Shown: piece by piece, positions 1 to 8,390 of the stretch
Layout: every line of letters starts with the position of its first letter
How positions within the stretch are numbered: position 1 is the stretch's first letter
From: Actinacidiphila yanglinensis
Lineage (GTDB): Bacteria > Actinomycetota > Actinomycetes > Streptomycetales > Streptomycetaceae
DNA: 64,000 bases
Reading direction: 5' to 3'
Assembly (NCBI RefSeq): GCF_900107965.1
Contig: NZ_FNVU01000023.1
Span: forward strand, 62,001-126,000
The notes under the pieces: generated by a model
Seen by the model: the letters and a program-made list of their open reading frames with translations, nothing else
The model's database searches: none
What the model was told of the DNA's origin: nothing
Position numbers and translations under genes: made by a program

Positions 1-758
1 GGACCGGCGAGATCACCCGGATCGGGCTGTACACCGAGGAGGAGGACGGCTCGGTGACCTTCCGGGTGACCCTCCAGCCGGGCGAGACGATGGCCGTGGC
101 GGTCGGGGCGCCCGGCCTGTTCGGCGACCGGAGCGGCGGCCGCGCCCACGCGGTGGACACGGACGCGCAGGAGGCACTGTTCGTCGACGGGCGTCTCGTG
201 GTGCGTGCCACGGCCGACGGCCGGTACAGCACCACGCTGTCCAAGGGCGGTACCGCGCACACCACGCTGAGCGGCATACCGCAGCCCATGGCGCTGACCG
301 ACTGGGAACTGGACGTCGAGGACTGGCAGCCGGGCTCGACCGCGACCACGACCACGGTGGTCGGCCACCACCTGACCCTGGAAGCGCTCGCCACGTGGCC
401 GAACCTGCCGGGGATCGCGGACGCCTCCGGCATCGGCACCTACCGCACCAGCGTCCACCTCGACGCTCCCTGGAGCGGCGGCTACGGCGCCTACCTGAAC
501 CTCGGCACCGTCTACGACACCTGCCGGGTGACGGTCAACGGCCACCGCCTGCCGCCCGTCGACCACATCAACCGCGTCGTGGACCTCGGGGCCCACCTCA
601 CGCGGGGCACCAACACCATCGAGGTGGAGGTGGCCACCACGCTGGGCAACCGCCTGCGGGTGTCCGACCCCGCGGTCTACGGCCCGCTCACCCCGCAGCC
701 CTACGGCCTGGTCGGCCCGGTCCAGCTGATCCCGTACGGCCAGGCCACTGCCGGCTGA
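1..758 (+). CDS. C-terminal part of a large glycoside hydrolase (GH106/GH2-like), truncated by window edge
   Basis: The reading frame is open from base 3 to the stop at 758, so only the last ~250 residues are visible. The final ~120 residues form a beta-sandwich, galactose-binding-like domain of the kind found at the end of large GH106-like alpha-L-rhamnosidases and GH2-like enzymes. Typical features are a W-x-x-LPGIAD stretch followed by GIGTYRTS, a YLNLGTVYDTCRVTVNGH strand pair, and a late GLVGPVQL strand. No catalytic residues lie in the visible part, so substrate and exact family cannot be fixed. It is probably a secreted plant-polysaccharide enzyme; the signal peptide would be outside the window. 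Confidence 0.72.
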   Translation, partial: TGEITRIGLYTEEEDGSVTFRVTLQPGETMAVAVGAPGLFGDRSGGRAHAVDTDAQEALFVDGRLVVRATADGRYSTTLSKGGTAHTTLSGIPQPMALTDWELDVEDWQPGSTATTTTVVGHHLTLEALATWPNLPGIADASGIGTYRTSVHLDAPWSGGYGAYLNLGTVYDTCRVTVNGHRLPPVDHINRVVDLGAHLTRGTNTIEVEVATTLGNRLRVSDPAVYGPLTPQPYGLVGPVQLIPYGQATAG

Positions 759-771
759 CGTGGAAGGCCAC

Positions 772-807
772 CCGCACGGCCGTCCGCACGGCCGTCCGCA
801 CGGCCGT
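772..807. repeat. three perfect tandem copies of a 12-bp unit
   Basis: The unit CCGCACGGCCGT occurs three times head to tail just after the glycoside hydrolase stop codon and before the terminator hairpin. It is non-coding in any supported gene and may be a slippage product. Confidence 0.85.
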
Positions 808-820
808 CGGCACCAGGAAC

Positions 821-853
821 GACCTTGCGCCGAACGGGACCCGGCGCAAGGTC
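821..853. terminator. hairpin between convergent genes (12-bp perfect stem)
   Basis: GACCTTGCGCCG (821-832) pairs perfectly with CGGCGCAAGGTC (842-853) around a 9-nt loop. It sits between the glycoside hydrolase (+) and the VOC gene (-), so it can serve both directions. There is no clear U-tract, which is common in high-GC actinomycetes. Confidence 0.75.
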
Positions 854-872
854 GTCCACGGCGTCAGGCCGA

Positions 873-1670
873 CTACTGCGGAGCCTTCGCGGTGATCACC
901 GCGAAGGCTCCGCCCTGCGGGTCTGCGAGGACAGCCATCCGGCCCGCCGCCATATCGAAGGCGGGGGCGATGACGCTGCCACCGGCGCGGACGGCCGCGG
1001 CCTGAACCTCGTCGACGCTGTCCGCGCTGAAGTACGGCTGCCAGTGCGGGGGGACGCCGGACGGGAGGGTGGACAAGTCCATGATCCCGCCGACCGCGCG
1101 GCCGTCGACCTTGAATTCGATGTACTCCTCCGCGCCGGGCATCTCGGAGCGGGCCGTGGTGACCGGCAGGACGGAGCTGTAGAACGCAGGGGCTGCCTGG
1201 AGGTCGGCGGTGACCAGCTCGTTCCAGATGAGCGCACCATGTTCGTTGACGATGCCCGCGCCGTCGAAGGTACCGGCCTGCCAGAGGCCGACGGCAGCCC
1301 CTGTCGGATCGGAGATCACGGCCATGCGACCGAGATCCATGACGTCCATCGGGCCCATCAAGACCGTGCCGCCGGCTTCGGTGACGGACTTGAGGGTGCT
1401 GTCGATGGTGTCCGTGGACAGGTAAGTGGTCCACACCGTCGGTGGCAGCGGGTCGGGAACCGTCCCGTCCGGGTTCATCGCCTTCATGATCCCGGCAACG
1501 GGCTTGCCCTTGAGTGTGCAGACGGCGTACCCGCCCTGTTCGGCGGGCCCGATCTCGCCCTGCCAGCCCAACAGGTCGCAGTAGAAGTCGATGGCCGCCT
1601 GCTGGTCAGGGACCATCAGGTCGATCCAACACGGAGTGCCGGGCTTGTAGGGGCCGTTCATTTCGGGCAC
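873..1670 (-). CDS. two-domain VOC (glyoxalase/bleomycin-resistance-like) protein
   Basis: This 265-residue protein has two tandem vicinal-oxygen-chelate domains, about residues 10-120 and 140-262. Each opens with a W-I/N-L-x-x-x-D-x-x-A-A-x-x-FY pattern (CWIDLMVPDQQAAIDFY; IWNELVTADLQAAPAFY) and each ends with a strand carrying D-P-T/Q-G (VISDPTGAAVGLW; VLADPQGGAF). The arrangement matches the actinobacterial Cfp30B-like family, whose substrate is unknown. The GTG start at 1670 is chosen because GGAGG lies 5 nt upstream. It is cytoplasmic and appears monocistronic. It could be a hydrolase, dioxygenase or binding protein; the sequence does not decide. Confidence 0.85.
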   Translation of the reverse strand: MPEMNGPYKPGTPCWIDLMVPDQQAAIDFYCDLLGWQGEIGPAEQGGYAVCTLKGKPVAGIMKAMNPDGTVPDPLPPTVWTTYLSTDTIDSTLKSVTEAGGTVLMGPMDVMDLGRMAVISDPTGAAVGLWQAGTFDGAGIVNEHGALIWNELVTADLQAAPAFYSSVLPVTTARSEMPGAEEYIEFKVDGRAVGGIMDLSTLPSGVPPHWQPYFSADSVDEVQAAAVRAGGSVIAPAFDMAAGRMAVLADPQGGAFAVITAKAPQ

Positions 1671-2031
1671 TGATGCCTCCAGGATGCCGCTCGGGACGGG
1701 ACAGGCCGTCCCCTACCCTGCCCGCACCCGGCCAATCAGCCCAAATGGGTGATAGGTGTGCATACGCATCGCAGAACGCTCCACGGGCGCAGCAGACCGC
1801 GGACCGACACTCGCACCAGCCCCCGCCCACGCCGACCAGAGTTCTCTCAACTGCCTTGATGTGTGCGCGTGTTGTGCGTGAAATGGGTGGGCGATGTGAG
1901 GTACGGTCGCTTGGCCCCGGGGGGACATCCGCAGCGTCTGCGGGTGCCGGGGGTCGTATTCGATGTCGGCATTCCTCCGCGTGGCAGAGATCGCGCGGGG
2001 GATGCCGTCTTTTTGGAGGGGGTAGCTCCAC
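1671..2031. other. intergenic region between divergent genes
   Basis: 361 bp separate the VOC gene (-) from the secreted protein gene (+). Locally AT-richer blocks near 1735-1760 and 1855-1910 make it a likely two-way promoter region. I see no convincing small gene, repeat or operator. The only clear site is the GGAGGGGG ribosome binding site just before 2032. Confidence 0.5.
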
Positions 2032-2940
2032 ATGTCTCTACGCGCGTATCTCCGCGTTCCCGCCCGCACGGGCGTCGTCCTCATCGCGGCCGCGGCGTCC
2101 GTGGCCGGCGGCATCGCCGGTGCGGGTGCCGCCCAGGCCGAGCCGCTGGCGGCGACCTTCGCCGTGGCCGGCGACGCGGGCGACACACTGACCGGCGGCA
2201 ACTCCTATGCCTACGACGCCGGCACGGGCGCGACCTTCACCGAGCGCGTCACCTCCACCGCGGCCAGCGACAACAGCCTGTACGTCGCGGTCAAGGGCAC
2301 GAACGGCGAGCAATGGGTCCTGTACCTCCAGGCGCCGTCCGGACAGCCCCTGGCCCCGGGCGAGTACGACGGCGCGACGAAGTACCAGGTGGGCAGCACC
2401 CCGAGCCAGCCCGCCCTCTATCTCAGCAGCTCGACCAAGAGCTGCACCAGCGTGGCGGGCTCGTTCACCATCTCCGACATCGCCTTCGGACCCAACGACG
2501 GCGTGCAGCAGCTCGACGCGACGTTCGAGCAGCACTGCAACGGCGCAACGGCGGCCTCGCGCGGCGAGGTCCACCTCACCAACCCGGCCCCGCTCACCGC
2601 GGACGCGGCCATCGCCACGAAGGGGACCTTCAGCAAGCTGGACGGCAACTCCACCGTCCAGGCCACGCTCACCTGCAACGTCGCGGCCCGACTGTCCGTC
2701 TCCGGCACGGTCACCCAGGTCGCCCACCGCACCATCATCCGCGGGTCCGTGCCGGCGACCATGGTCGACTGCACGCCCGACGCGCCGGCGCTGTGGTCCG
2801 GGACGGCGGTCCCCACCGGGACGACGCCGTTCCAGCGCGGCGACGTGGAGGTCACCGTCACGGCCACGGCCACCGACCCCACGTACGGGGCGATCGTGAC
2901 CGCCACCGAGACCGCTGCGGTCACCCTCAGAAAGGGCTGA
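2032..2940 (+). CDS. secreted protein of unknown function
   Basis: This 302-residue protein has a classical Sec signal peptide (MSLRAYLRVPARTG, a hydrophobic stretch rich in A/V/G, then a likely AQA-EP cleavage near residue 36). The mature part is rich in Thr, Ser, Ala and Gly and contains four Cys residues (in SCTS, HCNG, TCNV and VDCT), enough for two disulfides. A stretch ending in GVQQLDATFEQHC recalls small extracellular beta-sandwich proteins of streptomycetes, but I do not recognise a named domain. The ATG start is supported by GGAGGGGG 8-9 nt upstream. It is monocistronic, with a strong hairpin directly after the stop. Confidence 0.75.
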   Translation: MSLRAYLRVPARTGVVLIAAAASVAGGIAGAGAAQAEPLAATFAVAGDAGDTLTGGNSYAYDAGTGATFTERVTSTAASDNSLYVAVKGTNGEQWVLYLQAPSGQPLAPGEYDGATKYQVGSTPSQPALYLSSSTKSCTSVAGSFTISDIAFGPNDGVQQLDATFEQHCNGATAASRGEVHLTNPAPLTADAAIATKGTFSKLDGNSTVQATLTCNVAARLSVSGTVTQVAHRTIIRGSVPATMVDCTPDAPALWSGTAVPTGTTPFQRGDVEVTVTATATDPTYGAIVTATETAAVTLRKG

Positions 2941-2960
2941 CCCGCCCGCGCGGCACAGGA

Positions 2961-2996
2961 CGGTGGGCCGCCCCTTGCCACGGGGGCGGCCCACCG
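2961..2996 (+). terminator. strong 14-bp perfect hairpin
   Basis: CGGTGGGCCGCCCC (2961-2974) pairs with GGGGCGGCCCACCG (2983-2996) around an 8-nt loop, 20 bp after the secreted-protein stop. There is no T-tract; it is a typical actinobacterial terminator hairpin. Confidence 0.85.
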
Positions 2997-3048
2997 TTGC
3001 CGTCGTCGTCCAGCACCTCATGGGAATCAGGCACGGTAGCCTCGGGCC

Positions 3049-3834
3049 ATGCCCGAGACCTCGGTGGCGCACTTCTACGACGAACTGGCCGAGGACTACC
3101 ACCTGATCTACGCGGACTGGGACGCGAGCATCCGTCGGCAGGCAGCCGCCCTGCACGCCCTGATCGGCCAGGATCGCGCGGCGGTGCTCGACTGTTCCTG
3201 CGGCATCGGCACGCAGGCCATCGGCCTGGCGTTGCGTGGGCACCGCGTCACCGGGACCGACCTCAGCTTCCGCGCCACTGCCCGCGCTGCCCGTGAGGCC
3301 GCCCGCCGGGGCCTGAGTCTGCGCACGGCCGCCGCCGACATGCGCCGCCTCCCGTTTCCTGACGGCCGGTTCGACACGGTGGTCTGCGCCGACAACTCAC
3401 TGCCCCACCTGCTGACCGAGCAGGATGTGCGCGCCGCCCTGGCCGAGATGCGCCGCATGCTGCGTCCCGCCGGCCTGCTCCTGGTCAGCACACGTCCCTA
3501 CGACGAATTGCTGCGCGACCGTCCTGCTTCGACGCCTCCGCAGGTCCACCCGACCGCCAACGGCGACGACGGGGAACGTACGGTCACCTTTCAACTCTGG
3601 CACTGGCACGATGACGGCGAGCACTACGACCTGGAGCACTTCCAACTCCTCCCGGCGGGAGGAAACTGGCGCGTCCGGGTCCGCCGGTGCACCTACTGGG
3701 CACTCGGCCGGGAACGGCTGGCCGGCCTGGCGGGCGAGGCCGGGTTCGACGACCTCGTGTGGCGGATGCCGCAGGAGACGGGCTTCTTCCAGCCGCTCCT
3801 CGTGGCCCGCGCCGGTGCGTCCGAAGAAGGGTGA
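3049..3834 (+). CDS. class I SAM-dependent methyltransferase
   Basis: This 261-residue cytoplasmic protein has a Rossmann-type methyltransferase core. Motif I is AVLDCSCGIGTQAIGLA (residues ~45-61). The acidic residue at the end of strand beta2 is in VTGTDLS (D71). Motif IV is RFDTVVCADNSLPHL, followed by an LRPAGLLLVSTRPYD strand. The LDCSCGIGTQ form and the N-terminal FYDELAEDYHLIY are seen in glycine/sarcosine-N-methyltransferase-like and other small-molecule methyltransferases. The substrate cannot be read from sequence. The ribosome binding site is weak; a TAGCCT hexamer 8 bp before the ATG could be a -10 box for a leaderless transcript. Confidence 0.85.
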   Translation: MPETSVAHFYDELAEDYHLIYADWDASIRRQAAALHALIGQDRAAVLDCSCGIGTQAIGLALRGHRVTGTDLSFRATARAAREAARRGLSLRTAAADMRRLPFPDGRFDTVVCADNSLPHLLTEQDVRAALAEMRRMLRPAGLLLVSTRPYDELLRDRPASTPPQVHPTANGDDGERTVTFQLWHWHDDGEHYDLEHFQLLPAGGNWRVRVRRCTYWALGRERLAGLAGEAGFDDLVWRMPQETGFFQPLLVARAGASEEG

Positions 3835-3979
3835 AGCAAGGCGTCGGAACGCGTCGGGAAGCGCACGCCGGTGACGGTGAACGCGCTCCCGCCGGAGGCA
3901 AGGATGTGGGTCGCAGCCGGCACGCCCCTGCCACGCCCGGGTCCTCCGCCGCCCCGAGTCGACCCGCGGAGGCGCGGGA

Positions 3980-4007
3980 CCGCCCCGCCGAACGGACGGC
4001 GGGGCGG
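3980..4007. terminator. 11-bp perfect hairpin between convergent genes
   Basis: CCGCCCCGCCG (3980-3990) pairs with CGGCGGGGCGG (3997-4007) around AACGGA. It lies between the methyltransferase (+) and the serine hydrolase (-) and can end transcription both ways. Confidence 0.75.
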
Positions 4008-4075
4008 ACGGTGACGTGTCGCGGGCGCCGCTGCGTCACCTGCGGGAGCACGTGGCTCGACGTGCGGAGCGTGCG

Positions 4076-5350
4076 TTACTGGCGGATCGCCTCCGGCGCG
4101 AGTCCGGTGGTCTCCTCCTGAGCGACGTGCGCGGAGTCCGACGCGGCCTGCCCCGCCGCCGCGGCACTCGCCGAGCTGCCGCAGAACACCGGGTCCAAGG
4201 CGGCCCGTTCGGCGGCGAAGACCGACGAGTTGTTGGATGCGTTCGCCGAGATCGTCACCTGCCGCGAGCCGTCGGCCGTGGTGTAGGAGTAGGTCTGGTA
4301 GCCCTGCACGATGCCGTCGTGGCCGTACACCTGGGTGCCGCAGGAGAGGGTGTACTCGCGCATCCCGAGGCCGTACGACGAGGTCCCGGCGGCGTTCTCC
4401 GGATGCATCGTCTCCATCTGCGCGAGCTGCGCCGCGGGCAGCAGCGTCCCGCCGGTCAGTGCCCGCCAGTACCTGTTGAGGTCCGCGGTGTCGGAGATGG
4501 CGGCGCCGGCGGTCCCGATCCACGACGCGGTCTGCTCGGTCGCGTCGAAGAGCGGCTTGGAGCGGTCGTCCTGCGTGAGGTAGCCGATCGCGTGCGGGCC
4601 GCCGAGGCCCGTTGCGGGAACGACGTACCGCGTGTCGGTCATACCGGCCGGCCGCAGCACCCGCTGGTCGAGGTTCTCGGCGAAGGACGTGCCGGTGACG
4701 TGTTCGATCAGCAGGCCGAGCACCACGAAGTTCGTGTTGGAGTACTGGTACTGCGTGCCCGGGGTGAACTGGGGTCCGTGGCTGAGCGCGTCCGCGACCT
4801 GGTCGGCCGGGTCGAAGGTGGAGTTGCGGAACTGCTGGAAACCGGTGACGGTGTCGCCCACGAGGATGCCCGGCAGGTCGTTGGTGTAGTCGTACAACCC
4901 GCTGGTGTGGTCGAGCAGTTCACGCACGGTGATCGGCGAGTCGGCCGGCAGCACCCCACCGGGCAGGTACCCGGCGGCGGGCGCGTCGAGGTCGACCCGG
5001 TGCGCCGCGACGAGTTGCAGGGCGATCACGGCGCCGAAGTTCTTGGTGATACTGCCGATGCGGAACTCCCCCGCCGGATCGACCGGCGTCCCGGCGGTGA
5101 GGTCGCCGGACCCGGCACTCGCCGTGCCGCCGGCTCCGCCGCGGTCGCTCACGAGCGCGAACGCGCCCGGCGCGCCGGCGGTGACGACGTTCTGCAGCGC
5201 CCCCTGCAGACCCGGGTAGTCGGGCGCGGGCAGGGCGGCCGCCGGCGCGGCGCCCGCCGAACCCGACACGAGCATGGTCGAGGCGAGGGCCACCGCGGCG
5301 GCAGCGACGACGAGCGAGCGGCGCTGGGCACCGGTGGAACGAGAAGGCAC
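4076..5350 (-). CDS. secreted serine hydrolase of the class C beta-lactamase / D-Ala-D-Ala carboxypeptidase family
   Basis: This 424-residue exported enzyme has an N-terminal signal peptide (a RRSLVVAAAAVALAS-type core, cleavage near residues 34-38). The penicillin-binding fold motifs are in order: S100-I-T-K103 (nucleophile and general base), Y203-S-N205, and G343-H-D-G346 in place of KTG. HxG-type third motifs are common in the esterase/DD-peptidase-like branch, related to Streptomyces R61 DD-carboxypeptidase. Function is probably hydrolysis of peptidoglycan stem peptides or an ester, not necessarily antibiotic resistance. GTG start at 5350. It is monocistronic and convergent with the methyltransferase. 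Confidence 0.88.
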   Translation of the reverse strand: MPSRSTGAQRRSLVVAAAAVALASTMLVSGSAGAAPAAALPAPDYPGLQGALQNVVTAGAPGAFALVSDRGGAGGTASAGSGDLTAGTPVDPAGEFRIGSITKNFGAVIALQLVAAHRVDLDAPAAGYLPGGVLPADSPITVRELLDHTSGLYDYTNDLPGILVGDTVTGFQQFRNSTFDPADQVADALSHGPQFTPGTQYQYSNTNFVVLGLLIEHVTGTSFAENLDQRVLRPAGMTDTRYVVPATGLGGPHAIGYLTQDDRSKPLFDATEQTASWIGTAGAAISDTADLNRYWRALTGGTLLPAAQLAQMETMHPENAAGTSSYGLGMREYTLSCGTQVYGHDGIVQGYQTYSYTTADGSRQVTISANASNNSSVFAAERAALDPVFCGSSASAAAAGQAASDSAHVAQEETTGLAPEAIRQ

Positions 5351-5547
5351 GACGGGACTCCGCTGGTGTGGTCGGTACGGGCGTGTCGGCTGTGGCGAGC
5401 GAGGATGATCGCCACTGTGCCAGACGACACACCGGTACCGGTGGTTCCGACGAGCCGCTTGAACTACCCGTGGAACGAGCCGGAGTTCGGTGGACTCGTC
5501 GAAGATCTCGGTGCAACCCGTGCAGCCCCTGAGACGTGGGGAAAGTC

Positions 5548-6204
5548 ATGAGCCGTTTCGGTGTCGATCAACGTGTGGTTCGTCGCGATGTCCACCGCGG
5601 CAAGGTCTGGAGCGCGCAGGCACTACGCGTCCTTCAGGATGACCAGGACGGCCTGGTCACCGCATGCTGGCCTGGAGCGCCGTCACTGGCAGCCACGTCG
5701 TGGGTGCAGTCCATGGTGAGCGGCAATAATGCATGGCGCGGTCAGGGCGTCGAGGCGCTTGCGGCCGGCAACTGGACACTCGATACCTGGACGTGGCAAC
5801 GGACCGGGCTGCTGATGTGGCACCAATCGGACCTGTGGTTCAGCATCAACTCGTTCTACGACGCCGGGACCGGCCAGCAGCAGTGCTGGTACGTCAACTT
5901 CCAACTCCCCTACCGCCGTACCGCACTCGGCTTCGACACCTTCGACCTGTTCCTCGACCTCGTCGTCACACCCGATCTCACGCAGTGGAAGTGGAAGGAC
6001 GAGGACGAGTACGCCCAGGCCCGTCGCGTTGGCGTGGTCACCGACGCCATCCACCACCGCGTCGAGCATGCACGGGAGCAGGCACTGAGCATGATCCGCA
6101 GCTACCACGGCCCCTTCCGTCCGGACCGCCGGCGACCCGTATGGTCTCCTGACCCCTCATGGTCCCTCCCCGACCTGCCCCGCGGGGTCCTCCACACCCC
6201 GTAG
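5548..6204 (+). CDS. DUF402 (FomD-like) protein
   Basis: This 218-residue cytoplasmic protein has the DUF402 core at about residues 75-175. The core includes a W-x-Y/F-VNFQLPYRR-type strand and a D-LFLDLVVTPDL strand, followed by the acidic WKWKDEDEYAQA stretch that supplies the metal-binding acidic residues in this family. Characterised members are nucleoside diphosphate or CMP-phosphonate hydrolases such as FomD; the target here is unknown. The ATG at 5548 is preferred over an in-frame GTG at 5536 because GGGGAAA lies 4 nt before the ATG and would be inside the longer form. It is convergent with the SMR gene. Confidence 0.8.
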   Translation: MSRFGVDQRVVRRDVHRGKVWSAQALRVLQDDQDGLVTACWPGAPSLAATSWVQSMVSGNNAWRGQGVEALAAGNWTLDTWTWQRTGLLMWHQSDLWFSINSFYDAGTGQQQCWYVNFQLPYRRTALGFDTFDLFLDLVVTPDLTQWKWKDEDEYAQARRVGVVTDAIHHRVEHAREQALSMIRSYHGPFRPDRRRPVWSPDPSWSLPDLPRGVLHTP

Positions 6205-6235
6205 AGCGGGATGCACGAGGAAGCGGCGGTGGGCC

Positions 6236-6556
6236 TCAGTGGGCCCGGTGGATGTTCAGGGCCACCACGCCGACGATGATCAAGGCGATGCCCGTCCACT
6301 GGAGCCACCCCAGCGGCTCGCCGAAGGCCGCCGCCCCGATGCCGGCGACGGCCGCGGTACCGACTCCTGACCAGACGGCGTAGGCCACGGACACCGGGAT
6401 CTGCGTCAGCGCCCGGCCCAGCAGCACGAACGAGACCACGTACCCGATCACCACCGCGATGGTGGGCAGCAGCCGCGTGTACCCGTCGGTGAGTTTGAGG
6501 CAGCTGGTGGCGCAGACCTCGGAGGCGATGGCGAAGCCGAGAAGCACGTAGGGCAC
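6236..6556 (-). CDS. small multidrug resistance (SMR/EmrE-like) transporter
   Basis: This 106-residue inner-membrane protein has four transmembrane helices and the hallmark glutamate in helix 1 (FAIASEVCAT, E13). The later helices carry YAVWSGVGTAAVAGIGAAAFGE and the C-terminal GIALIIVGVVALN helix. The length and order match drug/proton antiporters that expel cationic compounds or, in some subfamilies, guanidinium or betaine-like molecules. The GTG start at 6556 has GGAG 6 nt upstream. It lies 26 bp after the HAD gene on the same strand and is likely the last gene of the phosphonate transporter operon. Its position hints at export of a quaternary ammonium compound, which is inference only. 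Confidence 0.88.
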   Translation of the reverse strand: MPYVLLGFAIASEVCATSCLKLTDGYTRLLPTIAVVIGYVVSFVLLGRALTQIPVSVAYAVWSGVGTAAVAGIGAAAFGEPLGWLQWTGIALIIVGVVALNIHRAH

Positions 6557-6582
6557 GGTGACTCCGTAGAAGGTGATCGGGC

Positions 6583-7257
6583 TCAGACCCCGGCGGCGAG
6601 CGTGGTGAGCAGCGCCAGATCGACCTCGTCCAGGCTGCCGACCACCAGCACCCCCGGCTCCGGGGCGATCGGCACGGTGGACGGCACCGCGACCACGGAG
6701 CAGCCGGCCGCCCGCGCGGAGGACAGACCGAGCGGGCTGTCCTCCACCGCGACGCAGTCCTCGGGCGCGGACCCGAGGCGGGCCGCCGCGGCGAGGTACG
6801 GGGCCGGGTCGGGCTTGGTGCGGGCGGTGTCCTCGGCCGCCACGGTCAGCGCGAACCAGTGCGCCCCCAGCGTCCGGAGCACGAGGTCCACGACCCGCCG
6901 CGGTGACGCCGTGACCAGGGCGGCGGGCACCGCGGCCTCCCTGAGCTCGGTCAGCAGCCGCAGGGCGCCCGGCCGCGGCCGCACCTCGCCCGCCACCCTT
7001 GACGTGAAGGCGGCGTCGAGCTCACGGGCGATCTCCGCCTCGGGCACCGCGGGGCCGACGGTGCGGTGCAGATACCCGGCGGTGTGCGCGACCGGACGGC
7101 CGAGCACGTCCGGCAGGTCGGCGTCGGTCAACCCGTACCCGAGCCGGTCCGCGATCTCGGTGACGGCCCGCCACCACAGATGCTCGGTGTCGACGAGGGT
7201 GCCGTCCATGTCGAACAGGACGGCGGCGGGACGGACCGGGGTGACACGGGAGTGCAC
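6583..7257 (-). CDS. HAD-family phosphatase (beta-phosphoglucomutase-like)
   Basis: This 224-residue cytoplasmic enzyme has all HAD motifs: D16-x-D18-G-T-L (nucleophile and acid/base), a helical cap after VDTEHLWW, the motif II threonine in VTAS, the motif III lysine in TKPDP, and the motif IV acidic pair in VEDSPLGLSSARAAG. The DMDGT nucleophile motif and missing cap lysine argue against phosphonoacetaldehyde hydrolase (PhnX, which has DWAGT). It is therefore a general sugar- or organic-phosphate phosphatase. The GTG start has AAGG upstream. It sits 41 bp downstream of the transporter ATPase and is probably cotranscribed with it. Confidence 0.85.
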   Translation of the reverse strand: MHSRVTPVRPAAVLFDMDGTLVDTEHLWWRAVTEIADRLGYGLTDADLPDVLGRPVAHTAGYLHRTVGPAVPEAEIARELDAAFTSRVAGEVRPRPGALRLLTELREAAVPAALVTASPRRVVDLVLRTLGAHWFALTVAAEDTARTKPDPAPYLAAAARLGSAPEDCVAVEDSPLGLSSARAAGCSVVAVPSTVPIAPEPGVLVVGSLDEVDLALLTTLAAGV

Positions 7258-7298
7258 GAATGCCCTTCCTGGACAGGGGGGTTGGGTGGGACGGCTGG

Positions 7299-8390
7299 TC
7301 AGACGACCCGGTGGTCCACCAGAACGGGGCGTTCGGGCAGGGTGAGCGTGACCGCGGAGCCGGGTGGCAGGACGGCGGCGGTCTCGGTCGGGAGATCGGC
7401 CTTGACCTCCGTGCCGTCCGGCAGGCGCACCGTGACCCGCGTGATCGCGCCGAGGAAGGAGGCAGCCACCACGGTGGCGCCGCCCCGCGGATCGAGGGCG
7501 ACCCGGACGGCCTCGGGCCGGACCAGGGCGTCCAACTCACCGTACGAGGGCAGCTCGCCCTGCACCGGGAGCCGGGCGCCCATCACCTCGACCTGCGCGC
7601 CGTTCCCGGTCCTGACCGCCGGGATGCGGCTCATGGTGCCCACGAACTCGGCGACGAACGACGTGGCCGGGCGGGCGTACAACTCGGCGGGAGCCGCGAC
7701 CTGTTCCAGCCGGCCGGCGCGCAGCACGGCCACCCGGTCCGCCATCGACAGCGCCTCCTCCTGGTCGTGCGTCACGAACAGCGTGGTGATCCCCAACTCC
7801 TGCTGGAGCCGCCGGATCTCCTCGCGCAGCGTCAGCCGGACCTTGGCGTCGAGTGCGGACAGCGGTTCGTCCAGCAGCAGCACGCGGGGTTCGAGCGCCA
7901 GCGCGCGGGCCAGCGCGACCCGCTGCTGCTGGCCGCCGGACATCTGGTGGGGGTACCGGTCAGCGAGTCCTGCCAGGCCCACCAGATCCAGCAACTCACC
8001 GGCCCGGCGGTGCCGTTCGGACTTGCCGGCGCCCCTCATGCGCATCCCGAAGGCGACGTTCCCCGCGGCGGTCAGGTGCGGGAAGAGGCTGTAGGACTGG
8101 AACACCATGCCCGCGCCGCGCCGGTGGGCGGGCACGCGGGTGATGTCCTCGCCGTCGACCAGCACGTCGCCCGCGTCCTGGTGCTCGAAGCCCGCCAGCA
8201 TGCGCAGCGCGGTGGTCTTGCCGCAGCCGGACGGGCCGAGCAGTGCCAGCAGTTCGCCCGGACGGGCGGTGAGGTCCAGGCCGTCCAGCGCGACCGTGGC
8301 GCCGAACCTCCGGTACAGCCGGTGGAACTCCACGGTCGCGCCGCCTGCCCCGCGGGCGGACGCGGACGCTTCTGCGGTGGTTGCGGTCAT
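7299..8390 (-). CDS. ABC transporter ATP-binding protein, 2-aminoethylphosphonate/polyamine type
   Basis: This 363-residue peripheral ATPase has Walker A GPSGCGKT at residues 52-59, signature MSGGQQQRVALARA, Walker B VLLLDEP and a TOBE-like C-terminal domain from about residue 280. This is the length and domain order of PotA/FbpC/PhnT-type ATPases. The ATG at 8390 overlaps the stop of the upstream permease in an ATGA arrangement, which fixes the start. An open frame continues upstream but only as a shadow of the permease. Substrate assignment to an aminophosphonate comes from the neighbouring C-P-cleaving enzyme gene and the shared operator, not from the ATPase itself. Confidence 0.9.
   Translation of the reverse strand: MTATTAEASASARGAGGATVEFHRLYRRFGATVALDGLDLTARPGELLALLGPSGCGKTTALRMLAGFEHQDAGDVLVDGEDITRVPAHRRGAGMVFQSYSLFPHLTAAGNVAFGMRMRGAGKSERHRRAGELLDLVGLAGLADRYPHQMSGGQQQRVALARALALEPRVLLLDEPLSALDAKVRLTLREEIRRLQQELGITTLFVTHDQEEALSMADRVAVLRAGRLEQVAAPAELYARPATSFVAEFVGTMSRIPAVRTGNGAQVEVMGARLPVQGELPSYGELDALVRPEAVRVALDPRGGATVVAASFLGAITRVTVRLPDGTEVKADLPTETAAVLPPGSAVTLTLPERPVLVDHRVV

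Noticed and set aside
4016..5551. A 511-codon plus-strand frame opposite the serine hydrolase
   Set aside because: No motif, and it lies over a gene with intact SxxK, YxN and GHDG motifs.
6583..7257. Phosphonoacetaldehyde hydrolase (PhnX) as identity of the HAD gene
   Set aside because: The nucleophile motif is DMDGT, not DWAGT, and I see no Schiff-base lysine in the cap.
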